From positions 1 to 64,000 of the forward strand of contig DATCZS010000123.1 of assembly GCA_036525795.1 (NCBI GenBank): a DNA stretch of 64,000 nucleotides. The letters are read 5' to 3'. Numbering within the stretch: position 1 is the stretch's first letter; every line of letters starts with the position of its first letter. The notes beneath the pieces were generated by a model, which saw nothing but the letters and a program-made list of their open reading frames with translations, did no database searches and was not told the origin of the DNA. Below are positions 40,982 through 50,337 of the stretch, one piece after another. The DNA is from DATCZS01 sp036525795. GTDB taxonomy: Bacteria; Actinomycetota; Acidimicrobiia; Spongiisociales; ZC4RG35. Both the position numbers and the translations under genes were made by a program.

Positions 40982-43300
40982 TCAGAGCGCCATCCCCGCC
41001 TCCCGCAGCGCCCGCCACACCCGCTCGGCGGTGAAGGGGGTCTCGGTCAGCCACACTCCGGTTGCGTCGTGGACGGCGTTGGCGATGGTGGGAATCGGGG
41101 CGTTGATGCCGATCTCGGAAATCGACTTCGCCCCCATCGGGCCGGTCGGCTCGAACGACTCGACGAGGACCACCCGCAGCGGGGGCATGTCGACGGTGCT
41201 GGGGATCTTGTACCGGGCGAAATCGGGCGTTCGGCACCGGCCGCTGTCGGTGAACACCATCTCCTCCATCAGGGCATAGCCGATCCCGTTGGCGATCGCC
41301 CCTTCCACCTGACCCTCGGCCAGGCGGGGGTTCACCGCCGTCCCGCAGTCGACCGCCGCCACGAAGTCGGCGATCTCCAGCCTGCCGGTGCGCAGGTCCA
41401 CCCCCACCTCGGCGAAGCTCGCCAGGAACGGCGGCGGCGACAGTTCGGGCAGGAACGACGCCATCGCCCCGATCTGGCGCTGGTCCTCGCCGTACAGGCT
41501 GCGCAGCGCCACCTCCGAGAGGGTGACGCTCTCCCCCTCGGGGATCCCCACCCGCTCGTCGACCAGCTCGAGGTCTGCGGGATCGGCCTCCAGCATCGCC
41601 GCGGCCGCCTCCCTGATCTGGACGGCGACCTGGCGCGCCGCCCGCTCGACCGCCATCCCCGAGACGTAGGTCGTCGACGAGGCGTATGCCCCGGTGTCGA
41701 ACGGCGTCAGGTCGGTGTCGGATGACAGCACCACGATCTTCTCCAGCGGCACCCCCAGGACCTCGGCGGCGATCTGGGCCAGGATCGTGTCCGAACCGGT
41801 CCCGAGATCGGTGGCACCGACCGCAAGGTTGAAGGAGCCGTCGTCGTTCATCTTGAGGTTCGCCGACCCCATGTCGATCATCGGGATCCCCGACCCCTGC
41901 ATGTGGATCGACATCCCGACCCCGTACACGACGTCGCCCTCCCGCCGCCTGCTCCCCCGCTTCGCCGACCAGCCGATGTGATCGGCCCCGACGCGGATGC
42001 ACTCGTCGAGAACGCAGGAGGTGATGGTCTGATCGACGCCTTCCCGTCCTTCCCCGAGCGCCCGGAACATGGGCGAGGTCTCGCCGCTGCGCACGTGGTT
42101 GATCCGCCGCAGCTCCAGGGCGTCCATCCCGATCGCTTCGGCCAGGCGGTCGATCGCCGTCTCGAGCGGGAAGTACCCCTGGGTGGCCCCGTACCCGCGA
42201 TAAGCGCCGCCCACCGGGAGGTTGGTGTACACGGCCTCGCCCCAGAACCGGACGTGGGCCGCCTTGTTGTACAGGGGGAGCGTCTTCGAACCGACGTTGG
42301 ACAGAACGGTCAGGGCGTGGGTGCCGTAGGCGCCGGTGTTGGACAGCACGTCCATGCCGATGGCGTTGATCTTCCCGTCGCGCGTGGCTCCGAGCCGGAC
42401 CCTGATCCGCATGGGATGGCGCGTCCGCGACGACACGAACTCCTCTTCCCGGTCGAACTCGAGCACGGCGGGACGTCCCGTGCGATGGGTCACCATCGCC
42501 ACCAGGTCCTCGATGAGGATCTCCTGTTTCACTCCGAAGCCCCCGCCGATGCGCGGCTTCACGACCCGAATCCGGTGGACCGGGACCTCGAGAAGGCCGG
42601 CGACGATCCGCCTCACGTGGAAGGGAACCTGGGTCGACGACACGATGACGAGCCGCTCCTCGGTGTCGAGGTAGCTCGTGGCCACGTGGGTCTCGAGCGG
42701 AGCGTGCTGGCCGTAGTGGGTCTCGCAGGTGACGTCCACCACCGCGTCCGCCTCGGCCAGGCCGGTTTCGATGTCTCCCGAAGTGGCCACCACGTGTGAC
42801 GCACAGTTCCGCTCGGCGGCCCACACGTCCAATGCGTCGGTCTCGTCGTGGATCACCGGGGCGCCGTCGGCGACGGCCTGGTCGATGGACAGCACCGGCT
42901 CGAGCATCTCGTACTCGACTTCGATCGCCTGACAGGCTTCGCGTGCCGTCTCCGGCGAGTCGGCGGCCACCGCCGCCACCCGGTCGCCTACGAAGCGCAC
43001 CTTGGTGTCGAACATGCGGGCGTCATAAGGAGACGGCTCGGGATACCCCTGTCCGGCGGTGGTGTATCGCCTGGAGGGAGTGTTCATGTGCGTGAGCACC
43101 AGGGCCACACCCTGCATCTCCTCGGCCGCCGACACGTCGATCGACCTGATGCGGGCGTGGGCGTGGGGGCTCCTCAGCAGCGCAACGTGGAGGAGGCCCT
43201 GGCGTTCGGTCATGTCTGCGACGAACACCGGCCGGCCGGTGGCCAGTGCCCGGCCGTCCACCCGGCGCTCGCTCTGGCCGACGACCGCGTACTTCCCCAT
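40982..43300 (-). CDS. xdhA: xanthine dehydrogenase-type molybdenum subunit (set 1)
   Basis: 772 residues. The small N-terminal hammerhead domain (VGQSERRVDGRALATGRPVF) and the molybdopterin domains with KPRIGGGFGVKQ, GGAYRGYGATQ, the Mo-pocket QGS-like MQGSG and the C-terminal GPMGAKSISEIG, where the Glu is the catalytic base, define the xanthine dehydrogenase/aldehyde oxidase large subunit. Last gene of the eight-gene minus-strand operon; its ATG overlaps the small-subunit stop. Purine hydroxylation is inferred from neighbours. Confidence 0.92.
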   Translation of the reverse strand: MGKYAVVGQSERRVDGRALATGRPVFVADMTERQGLLHVALLRSPHAHARIRSIDVSAAEEMQGVALVLTHMNTPSRRYTTAGQGYPEPSPYDARMFDTKVRFVGDRVAAVAADSPETAREACQAIEVEYEMLEPVLSIDQAVADGAPVIHDETDALDVWAAERNCASHVVATSGDIETGLAEADAVVDVTCETHYGQHAPLETHVATSYLDTEERLVIVSSTQVPFHVRRIVAGLLEVPVHRIRVVKPRIGGGFGVKQEILIEDLVAMVTHRTGRPAVLEFDREEEFVSSRTRHPMRIRVRLGATRDGKINAIGMDVLSNTGAYGTHALTVLSNVGSKTLPLYNKAAHVRFWGEAVYTNLPVGGAYRGYGATQGYFPLETAIDRLAEAIGMDALELRRINHVRSGETSPMFRALGEGREGVDQTITSCVLDECIRVGADHIGWSAKRGSRRREGDVVYGVGMSIHMQGSGIPMIDMGSANLKMNDDGSFNLAVGATDLGTGSDTILAQIAAEVLGVPLEKIVVLSSDTDLTPFDTGAYASSTTYVSGMAVERAARQVAVQIREAAAAMLEADPADLELVDERVGIPEGESVTLSEVALRSLYGEDQRQIGAMASFLPELSPPPFLASFAEVGVDLRTGRLEIADFVAAVDCGTAVNPRLAEGQVEGAIANGIGYALMEEMVFTDSGRCRTPDFARYKIPSTVDMPPLRVVLVESFEPTGPMGAKSISEIGINAPIPTIANAVHDATGVWLTETPFTAERVWRALREAGMAL

Positions 43301-43770
43301 CAGGCCCCACCCCCTTCGATGCGTTCGGCGGCGAGAAGGACGCCCTCGACGATCTTGACGTAGCCGGTGCAGCGGCACAGGTTCCCGGCCAGAGCCTCTC
43401 GCACCTCGCGTTCGGTTGGATGTGGAACGCGATCGAGCAGCTCGGCCGCCGTCAGGATGATCCCGGGGGTGCAGAACCCGCATTGGATCCCGCCGGTGTC
43501 GAGCAGCGCCGACTGCAGCGGATGCAGCCCTTCGTCGCCCGCCAGTGATTCGACCGTCGTCACCCGGCGACCATCGACCTGGGCGGCGAACAGCAAACAC
43601 GAGGTCACGGCCCGGCCGTCGACCAGCACCGCACACGTCCCGCAGTCGCCGTGGGCACACCCGTTCTTGACCCCGGCGAAGCCGCGCTCGCGCAACATCT
43701 CCATGAGCGTGGCACCCGGATGCACCTCGGCCTCGATGGCCAGTCCGTTGACCGTCAGCGAGATCCTCAT
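43300..43770 (-). CDS. xdhC: 2Fe-2S subunit of molybdenum hydroxylase (set 1)
   Basis: 156 residues. A plant-type ferredoxin domain with NGCAHGDCGTCAVLVDG and a helical second-cluster domain with QCGFCTPGIILTA and GNLCRCTGYVKI hold two [2Fe-2S] clusters. It shuttles electrons from the Mo site to the FAD subunit. Overlaps its neighbours on both sides (ATGA and TGATG). Confidence 0.95.
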   Translation of the reverse strand: MRISLTVNGLAIEAEVHPGATLMEMLRERGFAGVKNGCAHGDCGTCAVLVDGRAVTSCLLFAAQVDGRRVTTVESLAGDEGLHPLQSALLDTGGIQCGFCTPGIILTAAELLDRVPHPTEREVREALAGNLCRCTGYVKIVEGVLLAAERIEGGGA

Positions 43771-44612
43771 GCGCCACCTCCCAGCCGGTCCCTTGCCACC
43801 CTCAGGCACCGGTCGACGAGGGTGACCGCCAGATGCGATCGGTATTCGGCCGAGGCGGTCCAGCTGGAATGGGTGGGGAGGTCGCCCGCCAGCCTGGCGG
43901 CATCCGCAATCGCCTCGTCGTCGAGGGTCGATCCGACCAGCCTGCCGGCGGCCTCGGCCAGCACCCGGGCGACACCGGGGCCGGCCCCGACGGCGAGCCT
44001 CGCCTCGTCGACGATGCCGTCGACGGCCCGCACGCGACAGGCCGTGTTGGCGAGGGCGTGGTCGAAACCCGAGCGCGAGAACCGCAGAAATGCGGCCACC
44101 TCCTCCGCCGGCGGAGGGAGGAACACGGCGGTGACGACGTGAAGCGTGTCGTGCACCGAGTCGTGGTAGTAGGAGTCGAGCGGCAGCCGGCGGGTCTGCC
44201 CGTCGAAGACCTCGATCTCGGCATCGAGGGCCAGCAGGACGGGAACCACATCCGACAGGTACCCCCGGGCGAGATGACCGCCGATGGTTGCGGCGTTGCG
44301 CAACAGCGGCGATCCGACCTGCACGAGCATCTCGGGGATCACCCCCGAGGCCATCCGGCGGAGCTCGGGGTGCTCGAGCATTCCGGTGAGCGTCGCCATC
44401 GCCCCGATCCGGATCGTTCCGTCGCTCTCGACGTCGATCCCCTCGATACCCAGATGCGACAGGTCCACCAGCACTCGCACCTCGGCCGGACAGTGGATCG
44501 TCAGGTCGGTGCCCCCTCCCACGAGCCTCACCTGAGGGCCTTCCTGCAGGAGATGCCACACCTGCATGATCCGGTCCGGGCGGTGGAAGGCGCGGATCTG
44601 ACTCACCGGCAT
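43767..44612 (-). CDS. xdhB: FAD-binding subunit of molybdenum hydroxylase (set 1)
   Basis: 281 residues. The FAD-binding motifs VRLVGGGTDLTIH and NAATIGGHLARGYLSDVVPVL are the CO-dehydrogenase/XDH medium-subunit signatures; the C-terminal domain (about 170-275) is also typical. Transfers electrons from the Fe-S subunit to NAD or another acceptor. Follows the PLP enzyme gene by 3 nt. Confidence 0.92.
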   Translation of the reverse strand: MPVSQIRAFHRPDRIMQVWHLLQEGPQVRLVGGGTDLTIHCPAEVRVLVDLSHLGIEGIDVESDGTIRIGAMATLTGMLEHPELRRMASGVIPEMLVQVGSPLLRNAATIGGHLARGYLSDVVPVLLALDAEIEVFDGQTRRLPLDSYYHDSVHDTLHVVTAVFLPPPAEEVAAFLRFSRSGFDHALANTACRVRAVDGIVDEARLAVGAGPGVARVLAEAAGRLVGSTLDDEAIADAARLAGDLPTHSSWTASAEYRSHLAVTLVDRCLRVARDRLGGGA

Positions 44613-44615
44613 CGT

Positions 44616-46103
44616 TCATCCTCCTCGCACACGCCGATTGAACTCGCCGATCAGATGGTCGATCTCGTCGACCTGACCCTGCACGGTGGTCCAGTAGTCG
44701 GGGTCGTGCCACTGGGCGTCGAGCTCGGCCGTCTCGCGCCCCTGCTGCTCGATCCACGTGAAGTACTTGAGATCGTGGATGCGTCTGCGGTCCCAGTGAT
44801 CGAGCTCCCGCATGTGATCCGTGCTCAGACCCATCACCCAACGACCATATGCCACCTCGGCATCGGTGGCGGTGAATTCCCCGCGGTCGGCGTTCATCTC
44901 GGCGAGCCTGCTCCGGTACATGTCGATGGAATCCGTCGCCATCGTCAGGACCACGTCGGTCGGGCCGAGCTCGAACCACCGTGCGAACTTGATGGCGCCG
45001 ATCAGGTTGGCCACCGACGAGATCCCCAGCTCGGGCAGCCGGGCGATCACCTCGTCGCCGACACCGTGACTCGCGAGGCACTCGACGCCGGCAGGCTCGT
45101 TGAACAGCCGGACCAGCGACATCGGACCTTCGTCGTCGATGGCGATCACGACGTCGGTGTTCTTGACGTTGTGGATCCAGGGCACGTGCTTGTCGCCGAT
45201 GCCCTCGATCCGATGGTCGCCGTGTCCCGAATAGAGGAGGGTCGGACACTGGAGGGCCTCACCGGCGGCGATCAGCGATCCCGGCCAGCGTTGCTTGAGC
45301 CGGTCACCCGATCCGATCGTGCCGGCCGAACCGGTCGTCAGCACCACCCCCCGGTAGCGGTCACCGGGGCGCATCGCCTCCTCGACCACCTCGATCATGG
45401 CGCTCCCCGTGACCTCGTAGTGCCACAGGTAGTTCCCCAGTTCGTCGAACTGGTTGAAGATCACGACGTCCTCCCCGGAGACCCGCATCCGGTTGCACTC
45501 GTCGAAGATCTCCTTCACGTTGGACTCGGTGCCCGGGGTGGTCACGATCTCTCCCGCCACCGACTCGAGCCAGTCGAATCGCTCCCGGCTCATGCCTTCG
45601 GGAAGAATCGCGACGGACTCGCACGCCAGCAGATTCGCGTCGTACGCCCCGCCCCGGCAGTAGTTGCCGGTCGACGGCCACACCGACTTCTGACTCGTCG
45701 GATCGAACTGCCCCGTCACGAGCCGGGGAACCAGACAGCCGAAGGCGGCGCCCACCTTGTGGGCGCCCGTGGGGAACCACTTGCCGACCAGGGTGATGAT
45801 CCTCGCATCCACCCCGGTGAGAGAGGGGGGAAACTCGATGGTGTTGACCGGCCCGAACGCGCCGCCGGTGGCGACCGGCTCGTTGTGCCAGTTGATGCGG
45901 AACAGGTTGAGCGGATCCAGATCCCACAAGCCCAGTCCACCCAGCCTCCCGGTCACCTCTGGCGGAATCGACGCGGGGTCGCGCATCTGCTCGAACGTCG
46001 GGACCACGATGTCGCGTTCGCCTGCCCGCCGGACGGCACGGTCGAGTGCGTCGGGTCTGATCGTCAGGTCGATCCCCCGGTTCCATCGGGCGGCGGCGGT
46101 CAT
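44616..46103 (-). CDS. fold-type II PLP-dependent enzyme A
   Basis: 495 residues, soluble. The segment GKWFPTGAHKVGAAFGCL carries the probable Schiff-base Lys of the tryptophan synthase beta/cysteine synthase superfamily; VWPSTGNYCRGGAYDANLLA is the Asn/Gly-rich substrate loop, and VVLTTGSAGTIGSGDRL is the phosphate-binding glycine loop. It is long for the family and matches no biosynthetic member I know. Lying in an operon with carbamoyltransferases and xanthine dehydrogenase, it may do a beta-elimination like diaminopropionate ammonia-lyase. That role is inference. Confidence 0.8.
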   Translation of the reverse strand: MTAAARWNRGIDLTIRPDALDRAVRRAGERDIVVPTFEQMRDPASIPPEVTGRLGGLGLWDLDPLNLFRINWHNEPVATGGAFGPVNTIEFPPSLTGVDARIITLVGKWFPTGAHKVGAAFGCLVPRLVTGQFDPTSQKSVWPSTGNYCRGGAYDANLLACESVAILPEGMSRERFDWLESVAGEIVTTPGTESNVKEIFDECNRMRVSGEDVVIFNQFDELGNYLWHYEVTGSAMIEVVEEAMRPGDRYRGVVLTTGSAGTIGSGDRLKQRWPGSLIAAGEALQCPTLLYSGHGDHRIEGIGDKHVPWIHNVKNTDVVIAIDDEGPMSLVRLFNEPAGVECLASHGVGDEVIARLPELGISSVANLIGAIKFARWFELGPTDVVLTMATDSIDMYRSRLAEMNADRGEFTATDAEVAYGRWVMGLSTDHMRELDHWDRRRIHDLKYFTWIEQQGRETAELDAQWHDPDYWTTVQGQVDEIDHLIGEFNRRVRGG

Positions 46104-47371
46104 GGGTGTCCTCCTGTCGTCGTTCCGAACACCGCCTCCACCGCGTCGAGGCGGGGACTCACGTGGTGGGCGACGTCTCCGGCGGCCTCCACTGCCCGGA
46201 TCGCGGCGGGAACGTCCTTGAGTCCGGTGCCGGTGCTGACCAGCACGATGCGGTCGCGATTCAACACGAGCCCCATTGCGGCCGCCCGCACCAGCCCGGC
46301 GTATGCCGCCGCCGCGGCCGGCTCGGCGAACACCCCCGAGGCCCTGGCCAGGAGCGGGATGGAGGCAAGGATCTCCTCGTCGGTGACCGTGACGAACGCC
46401 CCGTCGGTGTCGTGCACCGCCCGCATCGCCTTGAGCCGGTCCCTCGGCAGCCCGGCCGAGATCGAGTCGGCGACCGTGTGGGCGGCGATCGCCGGTTTGG
46501 TGAGGACGTCCTCTCCCCGGCGCCACGCCTCGGCGAGGAACGCCGAGCCCTCTGCCTGCACGCCGATCAGCCGGGGGACGTGGGTGATCCATCCCAGGGC
46601 GACGAGGTCGCGAAAGCCCTTGTGCAGGCCGCCGATGATGCACCCGTCCCCCACGGAGACGAAGACCACGTCGGGTGCCTGCCAGCCGAGTTGCTCGACG
46701 ATCTCCACCGCCGCCGTCTTCTTGCCCTCCGACATGTACGGGTTGAAGCCGGTCGTGCGGTTGTACCACCCGAAGCGGTCCGCCGCCTGGAGGCACAGCT
46801 CCACCGCGTCGTCGTACGAGCCGTCCACGAGCAGCACGGTCGAGCCGTATGCCAGCAGTTGCGCCACCTTGGCCTGGGGGGCGTCCGCCGGAACGAAGAT
46901 CACGTTGGGTTGCTTCACGGAGGCGCACACCCCGGCGAGGGCGGCTGCGGCGTTCCCGGTGGAAGCGGTCGTGACGACCGACGCGCCCCGTTCGGTGGCC
47001 TTCACCACCGCCACGGCACTCGCCCGGTCCTTGAGCGACCCCGTGGGCTGGACTCCCTCGTCCTTGACCCACACGTCCCGGAGACCGAGGCTCGCTGCGA
47101 GCCTCGGCGTCTCGTACAGGGGAGTCCACCCGACCCTGAGCGGAGGCACCGCAGAGGCCTGTCCGATGGGCAGCAGAGCCCGGTACCGCCACATCGACTC
47201 GATCCCCGATTGCGCCACTCCGCCGCGGCTGAAGCCTGACTCGATGCGGTCGTAGTCGTAGGCCACGTCGAGGGTCCCGTCTGCGCCGTGGTCGGGACAC
47301 ACGTAGTCCACTTCATCTGCGGCGTAGCGCGATCCGCAGATCATGCAGTCGAGCCCCAGCACGTGGTTCAT
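46100..47371 (-). CDS. fold-type II PLP-dependent enzyme B (threonine-synthase-like)
   Basis: 423 residues. The N-terminal zinc-ribbon-like CMICGSRY plus a distant YVCPDHG resembles archaeal/actinobacterial threonine synthases. VGWTPLYETPRLA, DEGVQPTGSLKDRASAVAV (Schiff-base Lys), TASTGNAAAALAG and VSVGDGCIIGGLHKG follow. Sequence alone would suggest threonine synthase, but the location between carbamate kinase and enzyme A, with ATGA overlap, suggests a catabolic ammonia-lyase or beta-lyase. The biosynthetic role cannot be excluded. Confidence 0.8.
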   Translation of the reverse strand: MNHVLGLDCMICGSRYAADEVDYVCPDHGADGTLDVAYDYDRIESGFSRGGVAQSGIESMWRYRALLPIGQASAVPPLRVGWTPLYETPRLAASLGLRDVWVKDEGVQPTGSLKDRASAVAVVKATERGASVVTTASTGNAAAALAGVCASVKQPNVIFVPADAPQAKVAQLLAYGSTVLLVDGSYDDAVELCLQAADRFGWYNRTTGFNPYMSEGKKTAAVEIVEQLGWQAPDVVFVSVGDGCIIGGLHKGFRDLVALGWITHVPRLIGVQAEGSAFLAEAWRRGEDVLTKPAIAAHTVADSISAGLPRDRLKAMRAVHDTDGAFVTVTDEEILASIPLLARASGVFAEPAAAAAYAGLVRAAAMGLVLNRDRIVLVSTGTGLKDVPAAIRAVEAAGDVAHHVSPRLDAVEAVFGTTTGGHP

Positions 47372-47390
47372 GCCGGCTCCTTCGCCCGTC

Positions 47391-48338
47391 TCATGGCGTG
47401 ATCCGCGTCCCGGTGTGGCCGGCCAGGGCTCTGTCGATCTGATCGGGACTGGTGATGATGGCCTGAGACCCCCCGCCTTCCAGGAAGTCGACGACCGCCT
47501 CGATCTTGGGGGCCATGCTTCCCGGACGGAAGTGCCGCCCTTCCGCCAGGCGACGCTTCGCCTCGTCGAGGGTGAGGTGGTCGACCCACCGCTGATCGGG
47601 GGTCCCGAAGTCGAGCGCAACGCGTTCCACCGAGGTCGAGATCAACAGGAGGTCTGCGGCGATCTCCCTGGCGAGCAAGGCAGAGGCCCGGTCTTTGTCG
47701 ATCACGGCCGGAACTCCCCGCAGGTTGCCTGCCCCGTCGGACACGACCGGAATGCCGCCGCCCCCACAGGCGATCACCACGAACCCGCCGTCGAGAAGGA
47801 ACCGGATCGCCTCGATCTCCACGATTCTCATCGGCAGCGGAGATGCGACCACGCGCCGCCATCCCCGCCCCGCGTCCTCCACCACCTCCCAGCCGTCCAT
47901 CCGGGCCCTCGTCTCGGCCTCTTGGGCCGTCAGGAACGAGCCGATCGGCTTGGACGGCAGACGGAAGGCCGGATCGTCCGGGTCGACCTCCACCTGGGTG
48001 ACGACGGTGACGGCCTCCTTGGCGATGCCAAGACGCCGAAAGTCACCGACCAGGTTCTGCTGAAGCAGATAGCCGATCGCCCCTTGTGTGTCCGCCCCGC
48101 ACACGTCGAGCGGCACCTCGTGCAGCTCGTTGCGCGCCAGTTCCGAGCGGCGCAGGATGAATCCGATCTGGGGCCCGTTGCCGTGGGTGATCACCACCTC
48201 ACATCCGTGGGCAACGAGATTGGCGATGTGATGATCCGTCTCGGCCGCGGCCAGGTACTGGTCCTCGACCGTCTGGTGCTCCGGATCGGTGATGAGGCTG
48301 TTGCCTCCGATCGCCACCACCACCCGCTGATGTTCCAT
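47391..48338 (-). CDS. arcC: carbamate kinase
   Basis: 315 residues. VVVAIGGNSLI at the N-terminus, THGNGPQIG, CGADTQGAIGYLLQQ, VIACGGGGIPV and VIDKDRASALLA are standard carbamate kinase motifs of the amino acid kinase fold. It makes ATP from carbamoyl phosphate and ADP. In this operon with two carbamoyltransferases, it should be the ATP-yielding last step. Start at ATG 48338, with AGGAGGGAG and GAGGAG in the 22 nt upstream. Confidence 0.93.
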   Translation of the reverse strand: MEHQRVVVAIGGNSLITDPEHQTVEDQYLAAAETDHHIANLVAHGCEVVITHGNGPQIGFILRRSELARNELHEVPLDVCGADTQGAIGYLLQQNLVGDFRRLGIAKEAVTVVTQVEVDPDDPAFRLPSKPIGSFLTAQEAETRARMDGWEVVEDAGRGWRRVVASPLPMRIVEIEAIRFLLDGGFVVIACGGGGIPVVSDGAGNLRGVPAVIDKDRASALLAREIAADLLLISTSVERVALDFGTPDQRWVDHLTLDEAKRRLAEGRHFRPGSMAPKIEAVVDFLEGGGSQAIITSPDQIDRALAGHTGTRITP

Positions 48339-48397
48339 CTCCTCGCTCGCTCCCTCCTCTTCTCCGACACCCGACACCGCCCGCCTCCGGAGCGGGC

Positions 48398-49372
48398 TCA
48401 CATGGTGAGGGCCATCACGGCCTTCTGGACGTGGAGGCGGTTCTCCGCCTGGTCGTAGACGGCGCTCTGCGGGCCGTCGATCACGGTGTCGGTCACCTCG
48501 ATGTTGCGGTCGGCGGGCAGCGGGTGCATGTAGATCGCGCCCGGGTCGGCCAGCGCCATCCGCTCCGTGTCGGTGATCCAGTCCTGGTATCTCGCACCGA
48601 TCGCGGCGGACTCGGCCTCGTCGGCGGTGGCGAGCATCGCTCCCCACGACTTGGCGTAGACGACGTCTGCGCCCCGCATCCCCGCTGCGAAGTCCTCCAC
48701 GACCTCGAACCCCCCTCCTGCCCGTTTGGCGTTCTCGGCCGCCTGATCCATGACGTCGTCCATGAGCGCGAACTCGGGAGGCCGGGTGAGGCGCACATCC
48801 ATTCCGAACCGCGTGGCGAGGAGGATCAGGCTCTGCGGCACCGAGAGCGGCTTCTGGTAGCTGGAGGCGTACGCATAGCTGACGTCCAGCGTCACCCGGC
48901 GGGGATCCCCCTTCTTCTCGATGATCGTCATCAGGTCGGCCAGCGCCTGGAACGGATGGAACCAATCGCACTGCATGTTGAGGACCGGGACGCGCGACGC
49001 CGCCGCCACGTCCCGGATGTACCCGTTTCCCACCCCCCAGTCGACCTGTCGTATGGCGATGCCGTCGTTGTAACGGCCGAGGATCTCTCCGATCTCCTTG
49101 GCGGTGTCGCCATGAGCGATCTGGGTCGTCTTCGACTCGATGAACTGGGCGTGACCGCCCAGCTGTGCCATGCCCGCCTCGAAGCTGGCCCTCGTCCGCG
49201 TCGACGAGAAGAAGAACAGCATTGCGAGCACCTTGTCACGAAGGATCGGGTGGGCCTCGCCGAGAGCCCTCCGGCGCTTGAGATCGAATGCCACCTCCAG
49301 AACCGAGTCGAGCTCGTCCTTGGTCCACTCCTGGGTGGTGATCATGTCGCGCCCGCGCAAGCCGGTCTGCAT
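48398..49372 (-). CDS. ygeW: YgeW-like carbamoyltransferase
   Basis: 324 residues. SSTRTR (56-61) binds the carbamoyl phosphate; the CDWFHPFQALADL motif and YAYASSYQKPLSVPQSLILL closely follow E. coli YgeW (knotted, AOTCase-like), as do TTQIAHGDTAKE, GNGYIRD and IYMHPLPAD. YgeW-type enzymes in purine clusters are proposed to phosphorolyse ureido compounds to carbamoyl phosphate. The start ATG has GAGG upstream and lies 8 nt after the ATCase-like gene. The product would feed carbamate kinase directly. Confidence 0.88.
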   Translation of the reverse strand: MQTGLRGRDMITTQEWTKDELDSVLEVAFDLKRRRALGEAHPILRDKVLAMLFFFSSTRTRASFEAGMAQLGGHAQFIESKTTQIAHGDTAKEIGEILGRYNDGIAIRQVDWGVGNGYIRDVAAASRVPVLNMQCDWFHPFQALADLMTIIEKKGDPRRVTLDVSYAYASSYQKPLSVPQSLILLATRFGMDVRLTRPPEFALMDDVMDQAAENAKRAGGGFEVVEDFAAGMRGADVVYAKSWGAMLATADEAESAAIGARYQDWITDTERMALADPGAIYMHPLPADRNIEVTDTVIDGPQSAVYDQAENRLHVQKAVMALTM

Positions 49373-49380
49373 CGCTCACC

Positions 49381-50337
49381 TCACTCCATCGCGCCCATGA
49401 TCAGGGCGAGGAGGCCCATTCGCATGACGACCCCGTAGTACGCCTCCTGCCAGTAGCGGGCGTGCCGGGTGGCATCGACGTCCGGGGGAAGCTCGTCCAT
49501 CCGCGGGAGCGAATGGAGGATGATCGAGTGGCTCTGGGCCTTCTCGGAGAGGAGTGCCCGCGTGACCCGATAGTTGTCCGGGGTGTTCCCCACCGAGCCG
49601 TCGCCGCGTTCTTCGCGGCTCGCCGTGTAATCGGCCTGGACGACCGGCTCCATGTAGATGACGTCGGCTTCTCCGATGGCATCGGCCACGTGCTCGGCCC
49701 GCTCGATCCGCACGTTGAGGGCGTCCATCTCGGCCAGGAACTCCTCGGTCGGCCCCATGTCGTCGGGACACACATAGATGATCTTCGAGTCGAACTGGCT
49801 CATCGCGTAGCCGAGAGAATGCATCGTGCGCATGCGCCAGTCGCCGACCGCCAGGAAGGTGAGCCCGTCGACCGTGCCCAGTTCCCGGCGTGTCGTGTAC
49901 AGGTCGGTGAGCACCTGGGTGGGATGCTCTCCCCACCCGTCCCCTCCGTTGATCACGGGAACACTCGACCAGCGGGCGGCTTCGTGAGGCGCTCCCTGCT
50001 GGAAATGGCGCATCACGATCGCATCCCCGTAGAACTCGAGCATGTGGACGGTGTCCTTGATCGACTCCTGGTAGAAGTCGCCTGCCCTGGTCATCTTCGG
50101 GTCGGCGAACCCGCACACGTGCCCGCCCAGCCGGTGCATCGCCGCCTCGTGGGCAAGGCGGGTCCGGGTGGATGGCTGATAGAAGGCGGTGACCAGCGTC
50201 TTCTCGGCGAGCAGATCCGTGTTCCGCCGTTCCCGCGCGATCGGCTCGAGCTCGTCGCACGCCTCGAAGACGTGTTCGAACTCGGCCCGCTCGAAGCCGT
50301 TCAGCGACAGGATGTCCCGCCCGGCGAAGCTCCTCAT
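49381..50337 (-). CDS. aspartate-carbamoyltransferase-like enzyme
   Basis: 318 residues. YQPSTRTRLAHEAAMHRLGG binds carbamoyl phosphate; NGGDGWGEHPTQVLTDLYTT and HSLPRMDELPPDVDATRHA are PyrB-type signatures. It is first in an eight-gene operon with YgeW-like, carbamate kinase, PLP and XDH genes, not with pyrimidine genes, so a catabolic or alternative substrate is more likely than pyrimidine synthesis. SD GGGAGG lies 5 nt before the ATG. Confidence 0.85.
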   Translation of the reverse strand: MRSFAGRDILSLNGFERAEFEHVFEACDELEPIARERRNTDLLAEKTLVTAFYQPSTRTRLAHEAAMHRLGGHVCGFADPKMTRAGDFYQESIKDTVHMLEFYGDAIVMRHFQQGAPHEAARWSSVPVINGGDGWGEHPTQVLTDLYTTRRELGTVDGLTFLAVGDWRMRTMHSLGYAMSQFDSKIIYVCPDDMGPTEEFLAEMDALNVRIERAEHVADAIGEADVIYMEPVVQADYTASREERGDGSVGNTPDNYRVTRALLSEKAQSHSIILHSLPRMDELPPDVDATRHARYWQEAYYGVVMRMGLLALIMGAME

